A stretch of 64,000 bases of DNA from Russula earlei (Eukaryota > Basidiomycota > Agaricomycetes > Russulales > Russulaceae). The stretch is taken from the NCBI GenBank assembly GCA_025769875.1, contig JAGFNK010000101.1, forward strand, positions 62,001-126,000. Reading direction: 5' to 3'. Both the position numbers and the translations under genes were made by a program. The notes below the pieces were generated by a model. That model searched no databases and was not told where the DNA came from. It saw only the letters and a list, made by a program, of their open reading frames with translations. Positions 1-13,113 of the stretch are shown one piece after another (within the stretch, counting starts at the first letter, position 1; every line of letters begins with the position of its first letter).

Positions 1-260
1 ATACCTCGTGACGGGTAAGTATTTTCTTGGCATGAGGACAGACAGAGAGAGATCCCTGCAGGGAGGATAAGGCTAGTTTCAATTTGTATTTGCATGGCAA
101 TCTTGTTCCGCTCGGCTGGGCCACCGGGAGATTCCATGCCGAAGAGAAACCGGAATTTCCCGAAGTTTGGCTCGCGGGAGCAGATGGGTCGAGGGCGACC
201 GACTCGGACCGAACGACGCGTTGAGCATCCCCCTTCGCCTCCGTCTCATCACACAACCGC

Positions 261-2739
261 ATGAGCCAGTCCGACAGGGACGGTAAGGCAACCGAAGCAC
301 AAGCTGCTCCGTTAGACCAGGAGGGCTTCCTATAGTACAGTCAGCTCCTTGTCTCCGCCTCGCCCCACCCTTATCGAATACGTAGTTCGGTCCTCAACCT
401 TCCAGACTCTGCTTCGGCAGAGGAAATCAGGGAAAGGTACAAAACCTTGTCCGTCCTATTCCATCCGGACAAGCAGCGGGAAGAGTCCACAAAAGACACC
501 GCGTCCAGGCGGTTCCTAGAGATTCAGAAAGCGTATGAAGGTATGACCGCTCGCCTTGCGTTTGGGGTTTTTATCTAGCTGACGGAGTCCCTGGATTCGC
601 GTGTCAGTGTTATCTGATCCATTTTTAAGGTATTGCTACCGTCTACCCTCCGTGTCCTTGCGCTGTGATATGACTGCAGAGCGGTGTATGATATCTATGG
701 TATGCCCCGTTCAATTCAATCCTGACTTTTATTTACCCCGTTCCTTCCAGGCTTTGAAGGCACACGTTTGAAATGGCCGCCAGAACTTCGGTCCAAACCC
801 AGGAATGAGGTACTCCAGGGTTACTCAATGCCGTTTGAGGCTCTCTTATGCCCAAGATAGTTGGTGAAAACGCTGAACCGCTCAAAATGGGAACACGAGG
901 CATCTGCGTTCCAGGACTCTGTCCGCCCTCAGGGCCGTCTAGTGGTCGGTGTCAACGCAAGTTCTCTATTCAACGATCGTGCATTTTCCGCGCCTTCGCG
1001 AGAAAGCTTCCGTAGTTTGAATGCACGGCTTCACGGCGTTCGCATCTCCTCGTTTACCCTAAGACACAGCTTCCAGGTAATTTCCCAAACCATTCTCATG
1101 GGACACGGCATGATCTCACATGTACTTCAGAAGGTATTCGATGACAAGACAAAGGTCGTATTGACGACCCGCGCCGTTTCTGGCAGAGCCGGGGCAAGCA
1201 ACGTGCTTGGGACCGTAAAACATCAGTATTCTCCCCGCCTTTATTTCGAGGCGAGTATCCCGCGCAGTTCATCGACTCAATAGATTTGATTGAAATCCCG
1301 AAATTAGGCCACGACAAGTCTGCTTCGAGCACATTTCGTCATGATGAGGGTTCGGTATCAGAGTGATGAGGGTACCTACACAGTCCAGACTTCGTTATAC
1401 CCATCCTTCGAACCCGCGCTTCCACCGATCACCGTTGCCCATTCCCGTCGGCTGTTTAGGGAATCAATGACACAGGGCGTTCTCATCTGTCACACTGGAC
1501 ATCAACCGCACTTCTCGATCAACATTGTCTTTCCCCACCGGTTCGGAACCAGAAATGATCCAATGGATGCCGATGATGAAGAATCACCAATAAAATTAGG
1601 GTCTTGGACGGGTTTCGGCACTGGCGTGCGGCAATCGTCATGCGGGATCACCCTGGCAGGCCTGGGAACAAGTCTGAAGGCAGAATGGGGGTTGGTTTTC
1701 CCAGAGTTGGCGGCCCAAGCATCGCTGGCAATGCAGCTCTCAATTGCTGGTCTAGGGTGGGTAGCCACCGGCGCCTGGGGAGACGAGCACGCAGGTATCA
1801 CGACTGTGATCGGCCTTAACGCCGCGGGTGTGGAACTAACGTTAAAGTACGTGAGTTGTGCTTAATTTCCGTGTCTTCGGTGATGAACCGAGTACAGTTT
1901 TTCCTACCTTGGTCAACGACTCGTGCTGCCGATTGTGCTTAGCGAAAACAGTGACACCACCTTGGCTTGTCTTGCTGCCACACTGCCCTCTGCTGCGTTC
2001 ATGTTGGCGTATCAATTTATTCTGAGACCCCGTAGGCGTAAGCAGCGAGCGGAGTAAGGCGCTGATCATCGTCTTTCTTCTGATGTGTGGTGTTAACCGT
2101 CCCCAGGTTCTACCGTCACGCACGTAAGGAGCTCCACGAAGAGAGGTCAAACATCCACCGCGAGATTGAGGAAATGACATTACTCCTCAGAGAGACGGCC
2201 CGGAAACATACTCATGCGGAAAAGAGCAAGGAAGGCATGTCCGCGCGATTGATCGTTCGCGTGGCGGAATTGAACGAACCGTTGCTGTGAAGGTCTTGTG
2301 ATTCTAGAAGCGTCATACGGACCAACAGATCCGGATCCTGAGGCCAGAGATCTCATCGTGGACGTGACGGTTGCGATCCAGGCCCTCGTGCGCAAGAGTC
2401 AGCTGTACATTCCTGGCCACCGCCCAAAGGTATGCCGGGCTCGATTTCGGGAACCGTTACATGTCTTCCCATCTGACCCAAACCTCTTTCACGTACAGTC
2501 GGGCTTACAGGGGTTTTACGACCCTGCGCCTCGGTGCGCCAAGTCCCTGCGAATACGTTATACATTCGGAGGTCGGGCGCACTATTGTGAGGTCCCTGAC
2601 TATAAGCCTGTTGTCCTTCCTCTGGGAGGTGAGCGGACACGTCACATGCCCATGTTGATCCCGATTACTGATAGTGCCATTTTCACTCGTCGTTGGGGGC
2701 AACGGAATCTTAGAGCACCTTGTTGGGCCGGTTTTGTAG
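261..2739 (+). CDS. DNAJC11-like J-domain protein (J domain plus DUF3395)
   Basis: Homologue of DNAJC11, a mitochondrial outer-membrane J protein that associates with the MICOS/cristae machinery in animals; the fungal role is inferred. Thirteen exons fit by splice sites and phase: 261-334, 386-540, 608-629, 680-699, 751-809, 861-1076, 1131-1250, 1308-1846, 1898-2053, 2107-2234, 2293-2429, 2499-2628, 2675-2739. They sum to 1,821 nt, or 606 residues (human protein about 560). The J domain is at the N terminus, with the catalytic HPD inside LFHPDKQ in exon 2; it is completed by a 22-nt and a 20-nt exon (VLSDPFLR, AVYDIYG). The middle carries VLGTVKHQYSPRLYF, typical of the family's beta-barrel-like part. 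The C-terminal DUF3395 shows ILEASYGP, DVTVAIQALV and GFYDP. Introns 1251-1307 and 2235-2292 appear to use GC donors. The last small exon is the least certain. Confidence 0.88.
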
Positions 2740-3748
2740 TGTGGCGTCGAGGTTTATTTATTTATTGTTTACATACGGATCCGCTCATGATTTGTTGACC
2801 ACCGCTTTGTCCTGACCCGTGAGGTGGGTTCTTCAATATAAAGCGCAACACTAGTCACGGACTGCCCGGAAAATGACGGACAGTAACTTTCGTTTATTCC
2901 AAATCGGGTTCGGCTAAAAGCGCTGCGATGGAGTGGTGGAATTAAAAAGATGAGGACACGCGGACGCTCGCGGAACAGAAACTGTGGGTAAAGCCGATGA
3001 TGGCGCATGGGCACGGAAGCAAGTGATCCAAGATTTCATTGATTGGGGGTGGGCGTTGGGAAGGGTGAAATGGATTGTGGGTGGGATTGGGTTGGCATTA
3101 TGGGTGTGTATGTAATGTTGTAATAATATGATGTGGCGATATTAAAAATGTAATGCGGATCGAGGTCATCAATCAGCTATTAATGGGAGCCGTGGCTGGG
3201 CGGGGAGTGCAGAGCGAGTCGGACTTGGTTGGGAGGACGGGGAGAGAGGGAAGTGGGCGACGTCGTTGGAACTGAGGTCGCCCCATCGGGAACACGTGTC
3301 GGGAGGGACGGCCATTGTTTGACTTTGACCACGCTCGTCGGATCGACGGCTAGAGTGTCGTTCAGATACCGTAAGTCCCGTAAAGAAGGACAAGGCAAGG
3401 ACAGATTGGAGACTCCTCGGCGCCACTTTGATGGAAAGCTGTGGCAGGCGAGGGGCGGCCTTACCCCATCCGTGAGGTGAGTGAAGTTACCAGCGCGTTT
3501 CCAACAACCGGATCGGCCTCAAATTTTAATCATCGCTCGATACAGAAACCCTTTTGAAAAGCCAAATATAAGCTTCTTTGGCCCCGAACCTTTTCTTTGG
3601 GTCCCTGGCCTCTCCGCTGCTATATGGGCCAAGCCTTTCCGGTGCCACCATGTCTCTCCATTACTGAATCTCTCCCCTCACAGCCCTCTCCCCGCCCCTC
3701 CCTCCCTCCCTCTCTCTCTTCCACCCCCCTCAAGCCCCCACGCTCCCC
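2740..3748. promoter_or_regulatory. Upstream region of the WOPR gene
   Basis: No coding sequence is seen in this kilobase between two plus-strand genes. A TATA-like AAATATAAG lies near 3565. A long pyrimidine tract (about 3668-3740) runs almost to the next start codon, a layout common in fungal core promoters. Regulatory function is inferred from position and composition only. Confidence 0.45.
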
Positions 3749-5036
3749 ATGGCTCCGACATACCAGCAGCAGCCGACCCTCCAGAACGCGCGCATACGCA
3801 CCGCCCAAGACGCGCTCCAGGTCTTCTTCGCCGTCGCGCGCAACGTCCTCACCTTGCTCACGCGTCGGCTCGACGCCGACGAGCGCAAGGCCATCCGTTC
3901 AGGCAACGTCTACATCTGGGAGGACCGCAGCGCGTCCACCGTAGATAACGGTGGCCTGACCATGGAACGATGGTGCGCTTGGTTTCCGGCCCTCGGCCCT
4001 CGCTCGTTCTTGATCTCATTCGCGACCCCTCTCCGCCGTCAGGACCGACGGGATGTCATGGGGACCATCGCGCATACGAGAGGTGGGTCTGCCTTCCCAT
4101 GCCTTGTCCTTTGCCACTCGCTCAGGGACGCTTCTCTCTGTCGTGTCGCAGGAGTTCCTGTTTTACTACCAGAGAGACCCAGCCCAAGAACGACTCCCTA
4201 GCGGTGGAGGGTGAGGTCACCTTCACCTCGTCACGTTCGCTCGGGCCCCAGTGTTCACGCATTTCTAGAAGAATGAGCTTTCCCCTTCATGACAGGGACA
4301 AGCTGATCAAGCAGACGTACAGCGTCTACGTATTTTTACCTGAAGACCGAGGTCAGGACATCACTCGCAAGTGGCACCTGAGTGTGTGAAACTAGCCGAG
4401 AATTTCGAAATTTTCTTCTGACATCGAGCTTCCACAGCTGCCTATTTCAAACAAAGGACGGTCGACGAGTTAACCCCCATCGAAGACATTCCCAACGTTG
4501 GTCGGATCCCAGTCCCGGAAGGGCTGTTCAAGAGCGCTCGGGCGACGAAGAGCAAGAAGGATGATCCCGAAGCGCAACGCCCTTGGGATCGTCTGGGTCA
4601 GAGGGCTACCCCTTGTCATCGGGTTCCGGTGCCCTATTCACCATATTTCCCTCGTCGGGCAACGGGCCACAGACCGCCCATGCGTACACCCAGGATGGCA
4701 CTCTGCGGACCCAACACCCCGTGGCACCCCGGCGAGCAGATGTCAACATGCCCGCAGGGTCGGTTCCCACATCCATCCTCCCCTCCCCATCCCCACAGGC
4801 GACTCTCAGAGCTGTCCCTGGAGTAGGTGCGCAAGTGAGGATCGCGGGTGTTCGGCAGACTCCCGTCTTTGGTCCCACTAGAGTTTCTCCAATCATGCTC
4901 GATAACGCGAAACCGGACGGATGAACAGATGCTTCAGCAGCTCTCAGCATCTCGCACGCCAAGCGCAGACCCCCGCAGATCACCGATTAGTCCCGGTGGA
5001 AACGCGGGTCGGATGGCGCCTTACAATGGCTTTTGA
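3749..5036 (+). CDS. WOPR-domain (Gti1/Pac2 family) transcription factor
   Basis: Member of the fungal WOPR family (Wor1, Ros1, Ryp1, Gti1, Pac2), DNA-binding regulators of morphology and development. The first half of the DNA-binding fold is exon 1 (3749-3972): TLQNARIRTAQDA, ERKAIRSGNVYIWE and MERW. Exon 2 (4043-4082) adds WTDGMSWGPSRIRE. Exon 3 (4152-4210) starts EFLFYYQRD. Exon 4 (4296-4381) has KLIKQTYSVYVF and RKWHL. Exon 5 (4438-4622) has the second conserved block VDELTPIEDIPNV. Exons 6 (4673-4864) and 7 (4929-5036) are a Ser/Pro/Gln tail ending in MAPYNGF. Total 894 nt, 297 residues. Introns 4623-4672 and 4865-4928 are both phase 0 with GT..AG ends and avoid a stop at 4824-4826. Without them the protein would end there with a different tail, so the last two exons are less certain than the WOPR core. 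Confidence 0.87.
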
Positions 5037-6214
5037 GTTTTTTCATAAGCTCACTCCGAACGATTGCGGTCTCATGACCGCTCGCGGGCTCTTCACCTGC
5101 CGCATTTGCCCTGGGGGGGCATAGCCAGAAGCCTGGCTTGGCTTGGTGCGGCCGGCATTTCGCCTGGGCAGCGATACGTTCTTTCCTTTTTCGACTCGCC
5201 GACAGTGGTATATCTTGTGCAAGCATGTGTGATATCGGTTTTCGCTTCCGAATTCATAATTCCTCTTATTTTGAATGAACATCTGCAGATTCGCTGTATC
5301 TGTTTGTCATGTATTGATAGCCCGCATCACCACACTCCGCTTTTTGACAGCTATGGCTAGGCTAGAACGACTTTGAGCTTCTTGAGTCTGTTTGTTTTGT
5401 GGACCCCTGGCTGCCAGTGGGTGCCATTCAGTCGGTCCGTTCTTATTTCACATCGCGCCTTGCGCAGTTTCTTGCGGGTGTTGCTCGACGCTTCTGCGAC
5501 ACAATAGATTCTGACGGTCCGATATCGTTTGATTGTCCTGGAACGGCCTTTGCGTATCGAGGAGAAACGTATCCAGGGACAAACACCCTCCCCCCCCCCC
5601 CCCCGTCTCGTTGACGAGGATCAAAACGCGGGGAGTGCGACGAGATGATGAGACTGGACGTGGAACACGATCCCACACACACAAACCACACACACATCAG
5701 CCAACGCGGCGTGGAACTGACACTGGTCCTATTCCACCCTCCGTCAAACTCAAGCACGTCGGCAAGCAAAAAAAAAAAAAAAAGGATTTGCCAGGAAAGA
5801 GAATAACAAAAAGAAGAAAAAAAAAGGCACCGAATCACAGCACGCATACGACGCGCTGCTGCACGCCTTTCTTTTTAATTTTATTTCTTTTATTTTTAGT
5901 CTCGTGGCATTTATTCTATTCTCTTCTTTTCTGCGTTCGTCCCGCGTTCTTTCTTTGACGTTGATGAATTCATTCGAAAAAAATGATCAGGTCAGGGTCA
6001 AAGGGCGATGCCGCAGACCGAGACAGATAAAACCGAGATCGGGCCATCAGAGCGGAGAAAACAAACCATCACCGCGTTCTCGGCGAACCCAATGGCGCGA
6101 AGGTCCCGAATCATCATCGATCCGCGCTGCAAATGTTGCGGCGTGCATGCAAACGCTCGCTCAGGCTTTCCGCTCGAGGTCGACGGCAGAAGAGACGATA
6201 ACCAACAAAATGAA

Positions 6215-6235
6215 GGGGGGGGGGGGGGGGGGGGG
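6215..6235 (+). repeat. 21-bp poly(G) homopolymer
   Basis: An uninterrupted run of 21 G. Similar G or C runs occur at 5590-5604 (C15) and 37,879-37,894 (G16, inside an intron of the DUF6533 gene). Length is prone to replication and sequencing slippage. Confidence 0.9.
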
Positions 6236-9200
6236 AGAAGGCACACATCTCGTCGTGCCTTTTCAGTTTTTCTCCCTTCATTTTCGTGTTATTTATTTTA
6301 TTTTCCTTTTTTGTTTTCTTTTTCCAACCAACGTCGCGCGGCGTAACTTTGTGTGATGAATGAATGTGTTGGTGGTGTCCTTCTCGGGCCAAACGAATAA
6401 ACGCCAAAGGTTAATGAACCCTCGGAGGGGATGCCGATGGTGATCGACACACCGCGACCATCCGTACCGCCTCGCACATGGTCACGGGCTGTACGAGAAA
6501 AAGACGTAAGGGGGGTGGAACGATGGGTGGTGGAAAAAATTACCACATATATCCATACGGGGGTAAGGGTTGCGCGAAGGCGTTTTTCACTTTTGCAATG
6601 CGGTTTCGTCAACATTCATTTACAGCTGTAGTGGTGCCCCCCGCCCCGGCCTGCGTGATCGGTGGCTTCGGTTTTGTGATGTGGTGTGGTGTATGGTGGC
6701 GCGGTGTGGCGCGTTGTGTATGCGTATGCGGGTGGTTGTGACGTCGGTGGGGTGGAAGGGGGGGGGGGGGAGGGTTGGCCGCGTGGATCTTCGCGCTGTG
6801 GGTTATGGCACGGTTGACACACCGCAACACGCGACCGACCATCCCGAACGTTTTGCCGCTTTTCGGAGGGGCGAGAGAAGCGTTCAGAAAAAGGAAGGGA
6901 AAGGCCGTGAGGACGTAAGCGTGTCGAGGGGGGGGAGGGGCGGCGTGCGCGCTGTGTTGTTGTGCTGTGTTGTTGCCTGGGGTACAGGTTATTATACATC
7001 CCGGTGGTGTGGATGGAGAGAAGGAAAGGGAAGGACCGGTACCGGGAGCTGGCGCGCGCGTCTTTTCATTTAACCATGCTGGGCGGCGTCTCTTTCAACG
7101 TCGGCGGCGGCGACAGCAAAAAGCAAAAGCAACGCGTGAGGGAGGGACCAGACCAGGTCGCCCGCTTTGTTCGAGCTGAGCGGTCGTAATCATGCCATAC
7201 ACTGACCGGCAAGTGGTGGCAGCCAGACCTGGCGCGACCGCCCAACGACTGTCCGTCACTCACCATCAGTGACGCTGACGCTGACAGGCCGTTGATAGGG
7301 TGATTGACTTTCAGGTCGTCCCTCACCCCCCTCCCCCCCTTTTTTTCCCCCCCCTGCGTTCGCGACATCGACGGGAACGTAAATGACATTAAACGTTTTG
7401 GTGGCCCGGTGTCCCTCGCTTGTCCGAATCGAACGGCATATCCTGAATGGTTTGGAACCCTTCCACAAGTCGCGCTGCGCATCCTCTATACCCAATGGTG
7501 GTCCGGCTTGCACTTGTGCGGGCGCGCGCGCAAAGGAAACGCCTTTTTTTATTATTATTCTGGAGCTGGTTCGGTTTTTAATTCCCTCGGTTCTGGTCGC
7601 CTCGATCAAACCTCTCGGGGGCTCGCTGTTCCTTTTCATCAAATCTCTCAGACCCGGCCAACCGTCAACGTGTCAAACGGCCGGGGTCTCACGCGCGCGC
7701 ACGCATTGATCAATAATACGCTCGCGGGATAACGCACCGCCACGATTTGCGAACTCGCTCGCACCATCTGCTCTGCCGGGGTTTCTAATGTGAAATGCAT
7801 CGGACTATCTTTCCGGACGCATCGCCTCCTTCTCTTCCCCCCCCCTCCCCCGCGCTTCCTCGGGGGAACGAAAGCTGCGCCTGCCTCGTTTCTCCCCTTC
7901 CTGGGGCCTTGAGACGACAGCTGAGTTTTCCGACCGCACGCGACGGGGTGCATGTGTGATTTTTTAGCGGCTGTCAGGGCCTGTTGCCAATCGCGTCTCT
8001 CCAATCGCACGGCGAGGGCAGACGCATGTTTCACACAACAGTTCCCAAAGCGACCTTTTTTTTTTTTGGTTTGGCTTGTGCGTCCACGGTTCTGTCGACT
8101 TGGCCCTCCGCGTGCATCCACGGCGGTCGACGTCGGATCATACCGTTTGTCCGCGAATTTAACTCGGGAATATCCTTTTGCTCCTTGGCGGCCGCCTCGT
8201 GCCCATCGTTGCTGTCGTATCTCTACCTTGAATTACAAATGGCGAGTGCACGCATTACGCTGGTGGATGCAGATTCTCTTCTTGGCTTCATGAAGATCAA
8301 GTCGCCGTAGTGTGGCTCGTTCGTGGTGGACTTGCCAGTGGACCTGTCAATCCCCGAAGGCTGGTAAAGGCTGGTTGACGGCCGACGGGTCAGTTACAGC
8401 TCGACACCCTCAATGACCCCAGCTCGTCGTTTCCTGTACTGATGGCGTCGGGGGCGCATCATCCTGTACCGTCCTAGCAGAGCTGAGGGTGCACTGTGAC
8501 GTCTGATGACTGATTGAGGAGATCCATGGGACCGTCTGCCTCTGGCGTAGAGTAAGCGAGGCACAGGACCAAGACCGCAAGTCTGTTGTCAGACGCTATC
8601 GTCTCCTGCTTCTACGTTGGTCATGTCCCAGAGGAGTAACGGCTTCATTTGAGGTGATCAGTGGGTGTCCTTCTCTGGGCGTTCTTTTCAAACCCTTTCA
8701 AAAACACACCTATTCCCACAACATCAGAAACCCCGCGTGGGCACATTCCCCTCGGCGCATTCTCGCGCCGATGAAGCGCTGTTCTAGATCACCGTTGAGC
8801 GGATTCTGGACTTTTATGGCAACGCTGACACCCACATCAATAAAGGAATCACGCACCATTAAGGTTTCTTTGCCATGTTGGATAGCACACCGGCCAGTCG
8901 GCGAGCAGGGCGATAGACTTGGCTCGGTGGGAAGTGCCATCGAGTGCGTCTATGAGCGGGGGACCCATCATGCCCAGCAGCCTCACATGTCAACCTAGAT
9001 GACTTGAGCGTACGCACGGACCGACCGAGTGTGCGCTCGGAGCAGCACCTGAAGGTGAAGGCCATGGTGCCTCGGACGGGGCTGTTATCAGCACGATAGC
9101 GGCATCTTCACGTAGGACAATGTAGCCGCGTTCCTGGCTTCGGAAAGTGGCGGTCAGTCGTGGGACGTGGGACGTCCGAATTGGCCTTTGCCCGCACGCA

Positions 9201-10650
9201 TCGAGGGCAGGAGGGGGGTGTGGTGAGTGAGGGAGGGTGTGCGCGGCTCTCAATCATCTGCTGACATGGAATATGCAATTGACTCGTTCTTTCATAGGTT
9301 GGGAAAAATGCTACAATACAAGGGCTTTCCCAATAATGCTCGGGCGCTCTGGGCTTGAAACCTGGCTGACTTTTTCGAAGATAGAAGTCCATCATTGCGC
9401 TTCGGATAACGCGCTCGAGGGGCGCACGTCGCCGTTCCATCTCACGCCGCGAGCGCGGTCTGGCGCGACATGTACCGTCGCATCTCTTGCGCTTGCACCT
9501 GTTGGGCAATAGGCGGTGTTAGCTGATGCGGCGTCACATCCACCTCGCCTCATGGGTCCGAGACGCTACCTTTCCCCTTTCCAATACACGTGAGAGGATA
9601 GCCCTTTTGATCCATGACATGACAGATCCAGGGCCCAGCAAGCCTGATTAGTCTCTCCGCCCAGGTCGCGCGACGCGAAGAACCTCTCGTGACCACTAGA
9701 GTCAGGAGGTAAACAGGAAAAAAAAAAAAAAACTTCCCGCCCGAATCATCATTTCTCATCCACCCAAAAAGGTCGGTTTGAAAATCGGAGCGCTCGCCCC
9801 GGCCGTGTGCGCCTTCGCTGATTCTGTTTAGGGAGCACCATTTGATTCTGCCTCCATCTATCGTCGGTCGAGTCAACCTCAAGGGGGTAACAAGGGAAAT
9901 ATTCGGTCACGATCAGGCCAGGCAACCCTTCTCTCGCTGGTGGGATCCAATCGGCTGGACCGAAGGCGTACGGGGCCTACCGAACAGACAGACAGACAGG
10001 ACGGCCAGAGAGACACGCAATCTCTCCCCTTGGGATGGTATGCCGCCACAGCTCCCCGCTTTTGGTATGCGGTCAACGGCCGACCTACCTGGACGCAACC
10101 TAGCTAGGCCAGCTTCAAAGCGTGGGCAAGAGAGGGGCCATGTGCAATCAGCGGTCCCACGTCCCATTGATCGGGGGTTTGACAGTTCCAATGCGATAGG
10201 TGACGTGATACGCGTATGAGCGTGCGCGTGGTCGTGTTCATCGTGCTTGTTCTTGAAACTATATGTGACCTGATAGAGTGTTTCATGCGCGTTGGGTGCC
10301 TCTGCAAAGCTGTCTGCCAGACGCATGCCACAATACAGTCAGGTGTATACAGAAGTTATCGGTTTGGCCTAAAAGGAGCTAGCTCGCGCATTCTTGAGGT
10401 TCTAGCGCCTCGGGAAGAAGGGCAAGGAGCCAAAGGACGGAGAAGAGCAAAGAAGAAGGGGGAGGGGGGGGGGGAGAGAAGGGGTGGGGGACCCTTCGAG
10501 AATTCTTCGATGGACTAGTAGAACCCGGATTTGACGAGCGAGGACCTTTTCTTTTTTTTTTTTCTTTTTTTAAAAAAAGAAGGATATCCTGCCGAGGCGG
10601 TCTAGATCTGTGCGAGGGAGACAGCGGTGTTCTGTTCTGATGCTCTGTCC

Positions 10651-10685
10651 CCAATCCAATCCAATCCAATCCAATCCAATCCAAT
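10651..10685 (+). repeat. Seven tandem CCAAT pentanucleotides
   Basis: Seven perfect head-to-tail copies of CCAAT followed by CAATT. CCAAT is the core site of the HAP/NF-Y complex, but a pure pentamer microsatellite is the simpler reading. It lies in the gene-free region, about 1.1 kb beyond the 3' end of the ERV29-like gene. Confidence 0.9.
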
Positions 10686-11810
10686 CAATTCAGTCACATT
10701 GTGGACGCGCCCATTACCCGTTACCGTCGCTCATCCCCTTGCCAACACCCAACGGGCACAGTTAATTAAACCATGTTGGGACAGACGCAGGCAAGGCGGA
10801 GCAAGGGAAAAAAAAACAAACAAACCAAAAAGATCACGGGGAAAACAGAAAAGCAGGACGTTAGGGTACCGACCGCCCGACGTGCGATTTGAGAATGAAA
10901 CGGACTCCTCCACTCGCGCCCATCCCTCTTTTTGTTTTGCAAAAATGGGCCTCAATCGTGGTCGTGGGAGGGTTGTCCGCAATTTGGTCATGAAGAACAA
11001 CGATGTTTAATTTCTCTTATTTTGATGACAAATTTCCGTTAGAGGCACGCCCAGGACGTTTCGTGCAGAATGTTCCCCCACCTCCCCCCCTCCCAACTTA
11101 ACTCGCCGCAGGCACCTATACACGCCAAAACGGTGTTAGTGTGTGCACATGGCACAGCGTGTGTGAGTGAGTCAATCGGTTCCGTCGAGCAGAGCAAGGA
11201 AAAGGCCTCTTCCCTACTTTGCACGCGTTCTTTTTACGTCGAACTCTGCGGTCTCATGTCGAGCGGCGCCACGCGGCATCTGCCACCCGCGCCCGTCTTT
11301 TGGTTCCTTTCACAGTTCAGTTAATAATTGCTGCTGCCAGCGACCACGCCGTGTGAGGCTTTCCCGCTAGCCGGTAAACTGGTTTTGGAAACCAAGTACC
11401 GATTCAGTGGGAGCCATATACCCACCATGCAGCCGTGGATCTAGAACCATCTCGGACCTGCGAGTAAATGGCGACTTGCTCGCAGGGTCTCGCTTAAAGA
11501 TCTCACGTAGAGCACCTGGTGACTCACTAATGACATTGACCGCCAATTAAAGTCCTCTGGGAAGTGCGGTCAATTACGCCGTAGTGTAAGTTGAGGGGAG
11601 AATGTGAACGTGACCGTCCGATTCCGCTTTTCGATCCACTGGGTGATTGGTGGAACTAGGCTGACTGACATCCCGCGTGCATTGACGTTCGTTGATACAT
11701 ACAGTATGTAATTCATAAATAGGGCTGTGATTAGACATAGGACACAGAGCTAATTTCTCCATGTGATCTACGACTGTCTCACTATCTTGCGACTGACGGG
11801 AAACCTTCTT

Positions 11811-13113
11811 CTAGAAGCTCTTCTTCTTCTCATCCACAGAGAGCCCCCCTGTAGCGATTCAGGCAGGCCATCAGCCATCAAGCGATAACAGGGAATGGAA
11901 GATGACATAATACGCACCAGGGCCCATGTTGACAAGTAGGATCAGACCACCGACAATGGCTAAAAGAAATGTGATGAGAAATTAACTACGTATCGCGTAA
12001 GGTGGAATCTCACAGAGCGTTTGGAAGAAGTCATATCTGGAATTCACACGTCAGCATGGACCGTCATATCAGGAGTACCAGCGAGCACATGGGTACATGC
12101 TCGCATTCTCCAACAAAGGAAGTACGCACTTGAGGAAGTCCCTTGCCGGGTGTGCAGAATGGATACTCCACCAATTATTTACAGCAACGTTGAAAACACT
12201 GAGCGTGAGGACGAGAAATACTGCCGACCATTTGGCCTTGAAACCAACAGCGACCATACCACACGCGACGAGACCAAACAAAGAGAGGACTGCGCGACCA
12301 AAGTTCCACGTGCCCTGGAAGATGAAACCAAGGAAAAGGAAGATGAGGAGGACGCGACCCGCGAGAAGGAAGCTTAAGGAATCAATTAAACCAAGCACGA
12401 CACGAAAGTCAAGTGGCGCACTATTTCCTTCGGTCGTTCTCACTGATGCTCGGGATACCAGCGAACAGCTTCTTCCGAGACACCATCGAGTCACTGAATA
12501 CCATGAAAAGGCCCCCAATGACGGAAAGGTTGCGGAGGAAAAAGGTCATGTCAAAGATGAGACCATAACCGAACCCTTGGATGATAACAACCGCGAAAAG
12601 ACCTGCAACAGCGTATTCGGTGTGACGCTTCGTTACGACCGCTCCAGAGCCGACAAGCATGGTCTACTCGGGATTGAGTATCCGTGGTTCGCACGACGAA
12701 CGGAGAGGTGCTCACGATGACGTTGAGGATGAGGAAAATGTGAGAGATTCCGCGAGGGAAATACCTATGCCTAAGCAACCTGTTTGGCCGGAATTCACGA
12801 GAAAGAGAGGATTGGGCACGCACTTGTGCAAATACCAAAGCTGGTCACTCCATTGTGTGATGATCCTGAGAGAATCCTCGAGAAACGTGACGATGATCAA
12901 AAAGCGACCGATTGCTGGGAGGTGGGGCCGGAGAGGTTGCGAATATATCTCGACATAGTCTTCGATTTGTTTGGCATAATATTGAAGTTTTTCGACGGGA
13001 TTATCTGGGTCGGCAGCTCTGTAGCCAGAGGGGGATCGCGAATTACCGATACCATGAGGATCAGGGCTATAGCTAACGCCCGGTGGGCGGGAAATACTTA
13101 TACGGGAGGACAT
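11811..13113 (-). CDS. ERV29: ERV29/SURF4-type ER cargo receptor
   Basis: Homologue of yeast Erv29 and animal SURF4, multi-pass receptors that load soluble secretory cargo into COPII vesicles at the ER. Reading down from the ATG at 13,113: a Pro/Ser-rich N terminus, then LRPHLPAIGRFLIIVTFLED and RIITQWSDQLWYLHK (exon 1 ends at 12,824), HRYFPRGISHIF, FGYGLIFDMTFFLRNLSVIG, GRVLLIFLFLGFIF, KYDFFQTL and GGLILLVNMGPG. The last exon (11,848-11,811) gives LSVDEKKKSF and the stop. It ends in KKSF, a match to the KKXX COPI retrieval signal, so the protein should cycle between Golgi and ER. The 3' terminal junction works in phase with a GTGCGT donor. It is divergent from the next gene, with only 146 bp between start codons. 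Confidence 0.93.

Larger units (their letters stand above)
5037..11810. other. 6.8-kb convergent region without recognisable genes
   Basis: No conserved protein segment was recognised on either strand. The open frames are short and biased, and many run through homopolymers. Both flanking genes (WOPR on +, ERV29 on -) end into this region, so it is not a simple promoter. It holds runs of C (5590-5604), A (5768-5784) and G (6215-6235), several CT or GA tracts, and a CCAAT pentanucleotide array. A non-coding transcript or an intron-rich orphan gene cannot be excluded by eye. Confidence 0.6.

Noticed and set aside
4672..5036. Frameshifts in the WOPR gene tail
   Set aside because: Two normal phase-0 introns explain the frame changes, so no mutation needs to be assumed.
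5443..7073. Open frames of 130-167 codons in the gene-free region
   Set aside because: They run through homopolymers and simple repeats and show no domain, signal peptide or conserved block.
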